Assembly (NCBI GenBank): GCA_964586235.1
Contig: CAZPIO010000024.1
Coordinates: 1-64,000 of the forward strand
Length of the DNA stretch: 64,000 nt
Direction: 5' to 3'
Origin: JAUCQB01 sp964586235
GTDB taxonomy: Bacteria > Planctomycetota > Phycisphaerae > UBA1845 > PWPN01
In this document: one piece after another, positions 26,380 to 36,685 of the stretch
How positions within the stretch are numbered: the first letter of the stretch is position 1
Layout of the letters: every line of letters begins with the position of its first letter
The notes under the pieces: generated by a model
Seen by the model: the letters and a program-made list of their open reading frames with translations, nothing else
What the model was told of the DNA's origin: nothing
Databases searched by the model: none
Position numbers and translations under genes: made by a program

Positions 26380-26852
26380 TCGACGTCCAGCAGGTTCGTG
26401 AGTTGATCCAACTGATGGTCGAAAACGACCTCAGTGAAATCCGTGTCAAAGAGGGTGAAACGACAATCAGCCTTCGCAAGGGCCCGGCCGGAATCCACAT
26501 CGCCGGTGGGTTCGCCCCGGCCGCCATGCCGGCGGCAACGCACCCCCCGGTTCCGCAGGTCATCTCGCCCGCCGCCCCGGCCCCCGCGGAGAAGACCCTG
26601 GACGAAGGCCTGGTCCCCATCCTCTCACCAATGGTCGGCACCTTCTACGCCTCCTCGGACCCCGACTCACCGCCCTACGTGTCGGTAGGCGCCGACATCA
26701 CCCCGGATTCGCCGGTGTGCATTATCGAGGCGATGAAGGTATTCAACGAGATCAAAGCGGAGATGGCCGGGACCATCGAGCGGATCCTCGTCCAGGACCA
26801 GCAGGCGGTCGAGTATGGCCAGCCGCTCATGCTGGTGCGGCCCAGGAGTTGA
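26376..26852 (+). CDS. accB: acetyl-CoA carboxylase biotin carboxyl carrier protein
   Basis: 158-residue carrier whose lysine is biotinylated. The N-terminal helix DVQQVRELIQLMVENDLSEI and the Pro/Ala-rich linker (about 45-75) are typical. The biotinyl domain contains CIIEAMKVFNEIKAEM with biotinyl Lys121 in the EAMK motif. The start is the GTG at 26376, overlapping the pepP stop by 4 bp; no ATG fits the conserved N-terminus. accC follows after 25 bp. Confidence 0.94.
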   Translation: MIDVQQVRELIQLMVENDLSEIRVKEGETTISLRKGPAGIHIAGGFAPAAMPAATHPPVPQVISPAAPAPAEKTLDEGLVPILSPMVGTFYASSDPDSPPYVSVGADITPDSPVCIIEAMKVFNEIKAEMAGTIERILVQDQQAVEYGQPLMLVRPRS

Positions 26853-26877
26853 CCCCACCCGGCCAACGGAAACGAGC

Positions 26878-28215
<1,338 letters not shown>

Positions 28216-28314
28216 AATTCTTCGCCGCTGCCGGCAAGCCCCCGGCGGTCGATCGGCAACAAGGGACAAACCGAGGCGATACATAAGTATTTGGGCTGAC
28301 GAGGTATACGGAGC

Positions 28315-29550
28315 ATGTGTGCAGTGAAAGCAAACGCCGTCGTGGGCCAGGCCGGCGGGCCGACGGCCGTCATCAACCAGTCACTGGTCGGCATTGTCGA
28401 GGAAGCGCAGAAGCACCACCATATTGACCGGCTCCTCGGTGCCCGGCACGGGGTGCGCGGAATCATCAACGAGCAGTTCTACGACCTCAAGCGCCAGCCG
28501 ACCAACATGCTCGAACTGGTGGCCAAGACACCCGCCGCCGCCCTCGGTGCCACCCGCGACAAGCCGGACGACCCGTACTGCGAGAAGATCTTCAACGTCT
28601 TCCGCAAGCTCGACGTCCGCTGCTTCTTCTACATCGGCGGCAACGACTCAGCCCAGACGGCCCACATCGTCGACCGCATCGCCAAGGACCACAAGTACGA
28701 GCTGCGCGTCTTCCACGTGCCCAAGACCATCGACAACGACCTGCTGGTCACCGACCATTGCCCCGGTTACGGCAGCGCCGCCAAGTTCGTGGCCTCGGCC
28801 TTCATCGGCGACGACCTCGACAACCGGGCCCTGCAGGGCGTCAAGATCAACATCCTCATGGGCCGCAACGCCGGCTTCCTCACCGCCGCCAGCGTCCTGG
28901 CCCGCATGCGCCCCGATGACGGACCGCACCTCGTCTACCTTCCCGAGAGGCCGTTCGACCTCGACCGCTTCGTCAACGACGTCATGGCCGTCAACAAGGA
29001 GTTCGGCCGCTGCGTCGTGGCCGTCTCCGAGGGCGTCGTCGATACCCAAGGCAAACTCTGGTCTCAGAAGGTCCTGGAGATGGTGAAACATACCACCACC
29101 TCTTACGACCCCCACGGCAACGTCGAGATCTCCGCCGGCGCCGGCATGCTCGCCGACTATCTGGCCAACATCGTCCGCAACCGCTGCCAGATCAAGCGCG
29201 TCCGGGCCGACACCTTCGGCTACCTCCAACGAAGCTTCCCCGGCTGTTACAGCGAAGTGGACGCCTGGGAAGCCCGCCTCGTCGGCCAGATGGCCGTCAG
29301 CTACTCCGTGCAGGCCGAGGACAAGGACGGCAGCGTCGCCCTGGTCCGCCTGCCCGGCACCACCTACGCCGTCGGCACCAGGCTGGTCGGCCTGAAAGAG
29401 GTCGCCCCGGACGAGCCTCCGTTCACCAAGATGGTCCCCGACGAGTACATCAACAAAGAGGGCAACAACGTCTTCAACAGCTTCCGTGAGTATGTCGGCC
29501 CCCTCGTCGGCGACCTCCCCAAACCCGGCTGGTTCGAGCAGATCGGCTGA
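28315..29550 (+). CDS. pyrophosphate-dependent 6-phosphofructokinase
   Basis: 411-residue glycolytic or gluconeogenic enzyme. The first loop reads GQAGGPTAVINQSLVG; the catalytic segment is VPKTIDNDLLVTDHCPGYGS, and YIGGNDSAQTAH carries Asp in GGND, where ATP-dependent enzymes have Gly. This residue is the established marker for pyrophosphate use in group II enzymes. The C-terminal part matches the longer PPi-PFK clade. Weak Shine-Dalgarno candidates (GAGG and CGGAG) precede the ATG. It stands alone after accC with a 99-bp gap. Confidence 0.88.
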   Translation: MCAVKANAVVGQAGGPTAVINQSLVGIVEEAQKHHHIDRLLGARHGVRGIINEQFYDLKRQPTNMLELVAKTPAAALGATRDKPDDPYCEKIFNVFRKLDVRCFFYIGGNDSAQTAHIVDRIAKDHKYELRVFHVPKTIDNDLLVTDHCPGYGSAAKFVASAFIGDDLDNRALQGVKINILMGRNAGFLTAASVLARMRPDDGPHLVYLPERPFDLDRFVNDVMAVNKEFGRCVVAVSEGVVDTQGKLWSQKVLEMVKHTTTSYDPHGNVEISAGAGMLADYLANIVRNRCQIKRVRADTFGYLQRSFPGCYSEVDAWEARLVGQMAVSYSVQAEDKDGSVALVRLPGTTYAVGTRLVGLKEVAPDEPPFTKMVPDEYINKEGNNVFNSFREYVGPLVGDLPKPGWFEQIG

Positions 29551-30361
29551 GCAACGTGCTGCCCGACTCTACCTTCCAGGTTTTCGGCCCCAACGACCGG
29601 CTTCCGCCTGAGGCCGAAGAACTGTTCGCTCCGCAACTGGCCGACACCCGGCGGCACCCTGCTTCGCAGCAGAACGGGCCATGGGTCTTCAATCGTCGTC
29701 GCGACGCTCGCCCGCCGTCATGGGTCTTGTCCCCGGAGCGATCGGCTCTACTCGATGATCGAGTTAATGATCTCCCGGCTCGTATCCGAGTGCATTGAGA
29801 TCCCGGGCAGGACTCGGACTCGTTCCTGGAGTTGCCGTCGGCAAACGTCAGGTTCTGGACCGTGAGCCTCGGATGGTCCTGGTTTTGGCAATGCGACGTG
29901 GTCCAGACCTGGTCCGGGTCGCAGGTGTTCATGTAGAGGATCCGCGTGCTGCCGCCGCCGCTGAGCGTCACGAGCCCGCCGCCGTCGATCACAACATCAG
30001 GGTCCTGGTCGTTGAAGACCCTCGCCGGTTCGCTGAGCGTGATGGTTACGGGGTCCGATCCGCAGTCAAAGACGATCGTCCCGCCTTGCCCCACCGCATC
30101 GATGAACGCTTCCGGGGTGCAGCTTCCCGGCGTGCCGGTGCCCACCACGTGGTCCGGGCTCGTGACGTCCTCGGGCCAGGCTTCCGCCGGAACCTGGCAT
30201 CCCCCGTCGGGATTTCCCGCCGGTGGCCCGGAGCTGGGGTTGGCGAGCAAGTTGGGCGGCGGGGTGTAGTCGCCGCCGCCGTCACCCCCATCTCCGCACC
30301 CGAGCATGAGGCTCGAGATGAACAAGCCGAAAGCCGCCCCGACACACAGTGATCGCCGCAT
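29474..30361 (-). pseudogene. broken beta-helix lipoprotein (5' fragment)
   Basis: The first 178 codons read as a normal lipoprotein: signal and lipobox LMLGC, Gly-rich linker, then FIDAVGQGGTIVFDCGSDPV and RLTVQNLTFADGNS, typical of secreted polymorphic beta-helix proteins. After FADGNS (about 29828) the frame becomes Ser/Arg-rich nonsense and runs antisense into the pfp gene. Family members usually continue for several hundred residues with more beta-helix repeats. The start is ATG 30361, with GGGAG 9 bp upstream. It is best read as a gene that lost its 3' part. Confidence 0.6.
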
Positions 30362-30545
30362 CGCATTTGTCTCCCGCCGAGCCATTTTCGCTTGGCGATT
30401 GATGGACCGGACGAACCGACAGACCGGTTGCGGGCTGTTTCAATCGCCCATCAGGCGTCCTGAGAGAGCCACTTCCACAGCGGCAGATAACGAACCACGC
30501 CCCGCAGGTCCATCCACGACGCCTGCCGGCGTTTCCGCGCATCAT

Positions 30546-30599
30546 ACTGCACAAAAGTCTACAAAATTGTGCAGTACAATGCACGAAACTGCACAGTTT
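30546..30599. promoter_or_regulatory. operator-like inverted repeats
   Basis: ACTGCACAA (30546-30554) is mirrored by TTGTGCAGT (30567-30575); AAACTG-CA-CAGTTT follows at 30586-30599. Four TGCAC cores occur within 54 bp, in locally AT-rich DNA, 185 bp upstream of the broken lipoprotein gene. Confidence 0.45.
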
Positions 30600-30984
30600 G
30601 CGCCCAGCCAAGCCAGCGCGCCCTGGATTGCTGGTAGCCTCTCACGCTCTTCCGGCATCTGCGCAATCTGCGAAATCTGCGGACCTCACCGTGTCCTCAT
30701 TCCGCGTGGTCCACTCACCCCGCGGTCGGTCAAAGCTCTCAGCCTGTCAAACCGCAATGGCCGACCAGGGCGCTCGCCGCGGTGAAGCCCGCTGGCGGAG
30801 CCGGGTCGGCCCTACTTGCTCCCCATCCGTGTGATCGGTGTGATCCGTGGTCCGACTCTTCCGGTATCCTGTCCCCCAGCCTCCTGTCTGCCAGCTGAGA
30901 GTCGACCGATGGGAGTCGAAGATCCGCCGTGGCGGAACCCGCCGTGGCGGGCCAGGAGCCAAGAGCTGACAACACTGCGTTCTT

Positions 30985-31050
30985 CCATTCGACATTCGGG
31001 CTTCGTCATTCGTCATTGATTGGTCATTCAAGTTTCGACATTGGTCATTC
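30985..31050. repeat. CATTCG word-repeat cluster A
   Basis: Repeated CATTCG, GTCATT and TTCGACATT words, for example CTTCGTCATTCGTCATT. Similar clusters occur at 41250-41312 and 52973-53158. Confidence 0.6.
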
Positions 31051-31327
31051 CCGCTCGGCGGTCTGTTCCGCCCCGGCCGGGTTCCGCCGAGCGGCCCGCC
31101 GTGTTATCCCTGCATGCGGATCGACGGAGATCCCGCGCGCAGAGGTGGTCATCGACCGACCAGCAACCATTAGTAAGGGGGTGCCAGATGCTTTTACCAA
31201 ACGAACCCACTGGGACGGCCAGCCCATGTCCCCGCCGGCCCTTCTTGACTCAGCCTTCATGTCGCCAAAGGCCTGCGGCGACCTTCTGCCTTCAGCCTTC
31301 TCCTCTCTGCTCGCCTCTCGGGCACCC

Positions 31328-31357
31328 CATCCGTGTCCATCCGTGTCCATCTGTGGT
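31328..31357. repeat. 10-bp tandem word repeat
   Basis: CATCCGTGTC repeated twice, then CATCTGTGGT: three 10-bp units in phase. A related degenerate copy (CCATCCGTGTGATCGGTGTG then ATCCGTGG) lies near 30826-30854. Confidence 0.55.
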
Positions 31358-31621
31358 TCCCCTGCGCTTCCCTCCTCTTCTTGGCGTCTCGGTGTCTTGG
31401 CGGTCGACCACCTCCGGCGCCAAACAAACCCAAACTTGGGCAATCTGGGCAAAATAGGAAGAAATAGGTAAAAGGAGTTAACCGTGTTGCTGACAAAAGC
31501 TCACACACAAATCGGCGGCCAGATCGTCGCCGCTACCCTTCATTCATCCTTCATCCTTCCCTGGCCTGAGCTTGTCGAAGGCCGCTCCCCGCCCCCCGCC
31601 ACGACAACCACCCACCCCTTC

Positions 31622-33598
31622 TCAGACAACCACGATGGCCTCGGTGAACTGCGGCAGGTCCCAGCTCCCGTATCGCAGGTCGATCGGAATCACGTACCGC
31701 CCCGGCCGGGCCCCCGCCGCAACCTCAAACCGCACGATCACCTCCCCGTCCGCCTTGGATGGCACTTCTTTTGTACTCCATGTAGTGGTATACGCCGAAT
31801 CCGGCGAGGATGCCGCCGCCCCGCCCCAAGCCCGCGGCAGAACCGCCCGGGCAACCGCCACCCGCGGCTCGGAAGAATGGTTCGTCACCACCACCCGGAC
31901 TTCCACGGCCGCGCCGGGCGCGGCTTTCTGTTCATACGGGTGGCACCGCACCCACGGCTCGTCCATCCCGTAGTTCGCGTGGTCCCACGGCACGAGCTGC
32001 CCGTACAGCTTCTCCCGCTCCGCCAGGTTCTCCCGCATGAACCGGCACTCCTCCGGCGTGAAGTCAAACGCGTCGTTCACGTGGCAGTTGAAGATGTGCG
32101 TGGGCTTGAGATCCTCGAACAGCTTGATGCACCGGTCAAACCCGACCCCGCGCCCGAGCCAGTTGCGATTGTGCATGCAGTAGTCGTCGATGCCCGCCAT
32201 GGTGAACGAGTCGCCGGCAAAGAACATCCGCACCCCGCGCCCCTCGACCAGCAGCCCGGCATGATAGAACGTCTGCCCCGGCAGCCAGTACGCGGTCATC
32301 TTGAACTCCTGCCATTGCCAGCTTTCACCATCTTTCGTCGGCCGGTCGACGCGGGCCTTGCTCGGAGAGGTGCACGGCAGCCGCCAGGCCGGCGGGTCGC
32401 CGATGACCTGGGCCACCGACCGGTCGGTGATGCACGGACAGTCGAACGCCTTTTGAAACTCCGGAACCGCATCCACGTGGTCGTCGTGATAGTGCGTCAC
32501 CCACAGCCCCTCGACCGTGCGGATCTCGCCCTTCTTGATGAGGTCCTTGATGGCTTGCACGACTTTGCCCTGGCCGCAGTCCATCACGAAGGCCGCCTTG
32601 TTCTCCGCCACGATGATCCACGTGGTGCCGATGTGCCGAAGGAATTCCGGCACCGGCTTGCCCTTGCGGATGGGCATGTGACCGCTCCGCCCGGCACACT
32701 CGGTAAACAGCGCCGGGAAATAATGGCGCAGAGCCGCGATGGCCACGTACTTGTCATAGCAGACCTCGAGCCGCCGGATCAGCGTGTCGATGGCCTTCGA
32801 CGGATCGCTCATGATGCGGCCATGAGACGGGACCAGCATCTCCGGCTTCAGGTCGCCAATGCGCCCCAGGCTGCCAACCAATTCTTTCCGCGCCCCGAGA
32901 AACCCGTGGTAATCCGTGAGTTTCAGATCCCCGCGCTGCTCGCCCTTCTGCAGGCTGTGCAGGTCCCACACTCGCCCCTCGTCGTAGATCACATCCCCGC
33001 AGAACACCACCTTCTTCCCATCCACCTCGACCAGGTAGCTCACCGACCCGTCAGTATGCCCCGGCGTGGCCAGCACGCGAATCCGCGCGGGCCCCCAGCG
33101 CAGCTCTTCTCCGTCGCCGACCGTGGCGTTGACGCGGATCGGCTCGGCCAGCATCAGGTGGTGAGGATGCTGGTTGTAGAGGTGCCAGCGATACTTCGGG
33201 TCGTTCCAGTACGCCGCCACCTTCTCGAAGTGGTCGCGCTCGGCCGCCGGCACGCTGATGCGCACACTGTCGGCCAGCAGATGCGCCCCGCAGGCCTGAT
33301 CGCGATGATGGTGGGTGAAGAGGACCTGCTCAACTGAGGTAATGCCCATCCCGGCAAGAGCCTCGAGCACGCGCCCGTCGCCGCAATCGATCAGCAGAGC
33401 CTTGCTCCCTTCGCGGACAATGCCCACATTGATCGGCCCAGGATAAACCAGCAGATGCTCGCTCAGGCGTGTCGCCCCCTTGCCCGGTTCTGCGGCTCTC
33501 GCAGGCCACGCCCACGAAGTCGCGGCCAGCGCCAGCGTCCCGGCTCCCGCCTGCTGCAACAGATCCCGACGAGACAGCTTCGAACCCCGAGTAGACAT
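31622..33598 (-). CDS. Tat-exported protein with two metallo-beta-lactamase-fold domains
   Basis: 658 residues. A twin-arginine signal (SRRDLLQQAGAGTLALAAT) targets it across the membrane folded. The first MBL domain (about 40-270) has FTHHHRDQACG, ATPGHTDGSVSY and FCGDVIYD. A second MBL-like domain (about 370-530) has VTHYHDDHVDAV and FFAGDSFTM. The C-terminal about 110 residues look like an immunoglobulin-like beta domain. The first HxHxDH motif is modified (HHHRDQ), so the two sites may differ in activity. The start is ATG 33598, with GGAAGG 7 bp upstream. Substrate is unknown. Confidence 0.75.
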   Translation of the reverse strand: MSTRGSKLSRRDLLQQAGAGTLALAATSWAWPARAAEPGKGATRLSEHLLVYPGPINVGIVREGSKALLIDCGDGRVLEALAGMGITSVEQVLFTHHHRDQACGAHLLADSVRISVPAAERDHFEKVAAYWNDPKYRWHLYNQHPHHLMLAEPIRVNATVGDGEELRWGPARIRVLATPGHTDGSVSYLVEVDGKKVVFCGDVIYDEGRVWDLHSLQKGEQRGDLKLTDYHGFLGARKELVGSLGRIGDLKPEMLVPSHGRIMSDPSKAIDTLIRRLEVCYDKYVAIAALRHYFPALFTECAGRSGHMPIRKGKPVPEFLRHIGTTWIIVAENKAAFVMDCGQGKVVQAIKDLIKKGEIRTVEGLWVTHYHDDHVDAVPEFQKAFDCPCITDRSVAQVIGDPPAWRLPCTSPSKARVDRPTKDGESWQWQEFKMTAYWLPGQTFYHAGLLVEGRGVRMFFAGDSFTMAGIDDYCMHNRNWLGRGVGFDRCIKLFEDLKPTHIFNCHVNDAFDFTPEECRFMRENLAEREKLYGQLVPWDHANYGMDEPWVRCHPYEQKAAPGAAVEVRVVVTNHSSEPRVAVARAVLPRAWGGAAASSPDSAYTTTWSTKEVPSKADGEVIVRFEVAAGARPGRYVIPIDLRYGSWDLPQFTEAIVVV

Positions 33599-33667
33599 GT
33601 CAACACCTTCCTTCATTCCCATCAACTCTTGCTCAACCGTTCTCGCGCGACACACATGATAATGGAT

Positions 33668-34213
33668 TCATGCCGTGGGCGGGATACTTTTTCCTTTCGG
33701 CGGCCAGACGGCCCAAGCGAAGAAACCCAGAATGACCGCATAACCCCCCAGCCCGTAGACCAGCCCATGGATGCGCCGAGGTGTAACCCCCATCGCATCG
33801 ATGTACTGAATCAGCCACCAGAACGGCACGGTCAGAGTAATGAGCAGGTACAGACACAGCGCCGCCGCGGGGATCGCGAACGCCCAGTAACCCGCACGGG
33901 TTCTCCTGCTGCTGACCCATCGCGCCACCGCCACGTACGGCAGCACCATCGCGGCGAACACGGTCGAGACGAAATACCATTTGCCGATCGTCGGCTGATC
34001 CAGCGCCGACCCGACGTGGATGCGATCGAAGCCGTCCGCAAACAAGCCGCCGCTCACCACGTAGAGAAACGGCCCGTTCCGGGAGTGCATGAACCGCCCC
34101 AACGGAATCAGCGGTGCCGCCATCACCAAAGCCGTCCCGATCGGCCCCAGCCTGCGAAACCGTGGCCGCTCGGCCCCGGCGTATTTGACAATGACCTTGT
34201 CTTTGTCAGCCAA
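33668..34213 (-). CDS. predicted integral membrane protein, unknown function
   Basis: 181 residues with about four transmembrane segments (around LGPIGTALVMAAPLIPLG, YFVSTVFAAMVLPYVAVA, YWAFAIPAAALCLYLLITL and LVYGLGGYAVILGFFAWAV). No catalytic motif or recognised family. It lies 69 bp upstream of the double-MBL gene on the same strand and may be co-transcribed. Confidence 0.6.
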   Translation of the reverse strand: MADKDKVIVKYAGAERPRFRRLGPIGTALVMAAPLIPLGRFMHSRNGPFLYVVSGGLFADGFDRIHVGSALDQPTIGKWYFVSTVFAAMVLPYVAVARWVSSRRTRAGYWAFAIPAAALCLYLLITLTVPFWWLIQYIDAMGVTPRRIHGLVYGLGGYAVILGFFAWAVWPPKGKSIPPTA

Positions 34214-34272
34214 GCGATTCCCTCAAAGCGGCGTATCGGTGCAGGAGTCCGCCTGAACCGATCTTACCCGGC

Positions 34273-34470
34273 TCAGGCTTTGCGCTTGATGCGCGTGCCC
34301 ACCGAAGAATCCTCCACCGCTTGGCCGTGCGAGGTGAGTCTGTCGCGGACCCCGTCGGCAACGGCGAAATCCCCTCTCTTTCGCGCCGGGTCTCGCTGAT
34401 CGACAGGGCCCTGGATCTCCGACCAGATTTGCTCGGATGCCTCAGCCGATGGAAGAATGCCGCCCGGTTC
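34273..34470 (-). pseudogene. cysS: cysteinyl-tRNA synthetase C-terminal remnant
   Basis: Directly after the accA stop, the same frame continues without a start codon as EPGGILPSAEASEQIW..., then RDPARKRGDFAVADGVRDRL and VEDSSVGTRIKRKA-stop. The pattern (R-N/D-x-AR-x-x-DF-x-x-AD-x-x-RD-x-L ... ED-x-x-x-GT-x-x-KR) is the closing helix of cysteinyl-tRNA synthetase. Only about 55 residues survive. A functional cysS must be elsewhere. Confidence 0.55.
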
Positions 34471-35613
34471 TCAGCCGGCCACGTCGGTCACTTCGGCTCT
34501 GCGCCGCTGGACCCCTCGACCCCGACCGTTGCCGTTGCCGTTATGACCGTTGGTGGACGTGCCGTTGCTGGTCCGCACCTTCGTTCGCGCCGCCGACTTG
34601 GAGCTCGAAGCACCTTCGAAGTAACTGCCCATGTTGCGCCAGCGCTCGTATCGCCGCTTCAGCAGCGTCTCGATACGAACCCGCTTGAGGTCGCGCAGCG
34701 CGCTGCTGACGTACTGCTCGAACGTGGCGATCATGACCGACGGGTTGCGGTGCCCGCCGCCCAGCGGCTCAGGCAGAATACGGTCGATCAGGTCGAGTCT
34801 CTTGAGGTCCTGCGCGGTAAGCTTGAGGTGCTGCGCTGCCTCGGCCACCTGCTCCGTGCTCTTCCACAGAATGGCCGCGCAACCTTCGGGCGTGATCACG
34901 GAGTAATAAGCGTGCTCGAACATCGCCAGCCGGTCCGACACGCCGATGCCCAGAGCCCCGCCGCTGCCGCCCTCGCCGATCACCACCGAGACGACCGGCA
35001 CGCGAAGCCGCGACATCTCCATCAGGTTGATCGCGATCGCCTGGGCGATGCCCCGCTCTTCCGCCTTGTCCCCTGGATAGGCACCCTGCGTATCAATCAC
35101 CGTGACCACCGGAAGCTTGAACTTCTCCGCCAGCCTCAGCTTGAGAAGCGCCTTGCGGTACCCCTCCGGGTGCGGACAGCCGAAGTTCCGCTCGATCTTC
35201 TCCTTGGTTTCCCGCCCCTTGTCATGACCAACGATCATGACCTTCTGGCCGCCAAGCCGCCCGAACCCGGTCACGATGGCCTTGTCATCGCCAAAGGCCC
35301 GGTCACCGTGCAATTCGCAGAAGTCCTTGACGCAGCCTTCGATATAATCACGCAGCCCGGGCCGGCGCGGGTGCCGGGCCACCAGGACCGTCTCCCACGG
35401 AGTCAGCCGGGCGTAGGTCCGCCGCATCATGCTTTCCAGCGTGGATCGCAGTTCTTTCAGCTCTGCCGTCAGATCGCGATGGGTGCTGCTTTGCAGCGCC
35501 TCCAACTCGGCAATCTCACGCTCGATCCGCAGCAGGGGCTTTTCGAACTCCAACATGGCCCCCGGCACGGAGAGCATGTCACCGGCTGGACGTGCACCGG
35601 AAAGTGTAGTCAT
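34471..35613 (-). CDS. accA: acetyl-CoA carboxylase carboxyltransferase subunit alpha
   Basis: 380 residues; transfers the carboxyl group from biotin to acetyl-CoA with AccD. Family blocks: FEKPLLRIEREIAELEAL, ARHPRRPGLRDYI, FCELHGDRAFGDDKAIVTG, DTQGAYPGDKAEERGIAQAI, VVIGEGGSGGALGIGV and YSVITPEGCAAILWK. The C-terminal about 45 residues are a Ser/Asn/Gly/Arg-rich tail (TSTNGHNGNGNGRGRGVQRR) beyond the usual domain. AAAGGA precedes the ATG by 6 bp. In frame beyond its stop lies a cysS-like fragment. Confidence 0.94.
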   Translation of the reverse strand: MTTLSGARPAGDMLSVPGAMLEFEKPLLRIEREIAELEALQSSTHRDLTAELKELRSTLESMMRRTYARLTPWETVLVARHPRRPGLRDYIEGCVKDFCELHGDRAFGDDKAIVTGFGRLGGQKVMIVGHDKGRETKEKIERNFGCPHPEGYRKALLKLRLAEKFKLPVVTVIDTQGAYPGDKAEERGIAQAIAINLMEMSRLRVPVVSVVIGEGGSGGALGIGVSDRLAMFEHAYYSVITPEGCAAILWKSTEQVAEAAQHLKLTAQDLKRLDLIDRILPEPLGGGHRNPSVMIATFEQYVSSALRDLKRVRIETLLKRRYERWRNMGSYFEGASSSKSAARTKVRTSNGTSTNGHNGNGNGRGRGVQRRRAEVTDVAG

Positions 35614-35731
35614 AGGGTCCTTTGCTTAGGGCCTTCAATCGGGCACTGTAGCGGTCCGCGCCAACAGCCGCCATCTGGCCCCGGCACAGACGTCATAGGG
35701 TACCATTTCGCCCAGACGAAGCAAGGATAAT

Positions 35732-36685
35732 TTGACGAACGCCCCGCTTCGCCGCTATTGTAGGCCCACTCGGAGGCGCGTCATAGCCGTGCACAAGATC
35801 TTTTCGAAAAAGGACTTAGATCAGATAACGATCGTCGGAGTCGGGCTGCTGGGCGGCTCGATCGGCCTGGCCCTGCGGGCGACCGGCTTTGGCGGCCGGC
35901 GCATCGGAGTCGGACGACGGGCGTCTTCCCTCCGGAAAGCCCTCGAATGCGATGCCGTGGATTCGGTGACCCAGGACGTGGTCGAAGGCGCCTCAGGCTC
36001 TCGACTCGTCATCTTGTGTACGCCCGTCGGCCACATGGAAAACCTCATGTCCCGAATGGCCCCGGCGCTGGCTCCCGGAACCTACGTCACCGACGTGGCC
36101 AGCACCAAGGCCGAGGTCGTCCGGATGGCCGAGCGGATTCTGCCGGAGACGGTCCGATTCGTCGGGTCCCACCCGATGGCCGGCTCGGAGAAGACCGGCG
36201 TCGATTACGCCCGGGCCGATCTGTTCCAAGTGGCTACCTGCATTCTGACGCCGACCGCAAACACCACGCCCGCCACGGTCCGGTGGATGCGCAAGCTGTG
36301 GAAAACCCTCGGATGTCGCACGGTCGTAACCAGCCCCGAACAGCATGACAAGCTCCTGGCCCGGGTCAGCCATCTGCCGCACGCCGTGGCCGCCGCCCTG
36401 GTAGGGCTGGCGGTCCGCGAATCAGCCCTCGGCCTGGCCGGACCCGGTTTTGCCGACGCGACCCGCATCGCCAGCGGCAACGCGGCCATGTGGACCGACA
36501 TCTTCCGGACCAACCGGCCGGCCATGCTCGAGGCAATCGACCAGTTGACCGCCGAACTGACGTCCTTCCGCGAGAAACTCGATCACGACGACGCCGAGGC
36601 GATTCTCAAATGGCTGACAGCCAGCCAGGAGGCCCGAGACGAGTGGATCTCGAGACGGTACAGGAAGAAGGTACTACCCCCATGA
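35732..36685 (+). CDS. tyrA: prephenate dehydrogenase
   Basis: NAD-dependent oxidative decarboxylation of prephenate (or arogenate) for tyrosine synthesis. ITIVGVGLLGGSIGLALRA is the Rossmann nucleotide loop; VILCTPVGHM, TDVASTKAEVV and FVGSHPMAGSEKTGVDYA are the catalytic family blocks. 317 residues. The start is a TTG at 35732 with AAGGA just upstream; GTG at 35789 is an alternative that begins nearer the conserved core. No ACT or chorismate-mutase domain is fused. The stop overlaps the purL start by 4 bp. Confidence 0.9.
   Translation: MTNAPLRRYCRPTRRRVIAVHKIFSKKDLDQITIVGVGLLGGSIGLALRATGFGGRRIGVGRRASSLRKALECDAVDSVTQDVVEGASGSRLVILCTPVGHMENLMSRMAPALAPGTYVTDVASTKAEVVRMAERILPETVRFVGSHPMAGSEKTGVDYARADLFQVATCILTPTANTTPATVRWMRKLWKTLGCRTVVTSPEQHDKLLARVSHLPHAVAAALVGLAVRESALGLAGPGFADATRIASGNAAMWTDIFRTNRPAMLEAIDQLTAELTSFREKLDHDDAEAILKWLTASQEARDEWISRRYRKKVLPP

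Larger units (their letters stand above)
30362..31621. other. 1.26-kb intergenic region rich in short repeats
   Basis: No credible gene. It holds inverted-repeat operator-like sites (30546-30599), a TCTGCG repeat (about 30656-30684), a CCGTG repeat (about 30826-30854), CATTCG repeats (30985-31050) and a CATCCGTGTC tandem (about 31328-31357). Confidence 0.6.

Noticed and set aside
30929..31471. 180-codon open frame in the repeat-rich gap
   Set aside because: Its sequence is the translation of the CATTCG and CATCCGTG repeats.
31484..33337. 617-codon plus-strand open frame
   Set aside because: Antisense shadow of the double metallo-beta-lactamase gene; its translation is Arg/His/Pro-rich with no motif, as expected in GC-rich DNA.
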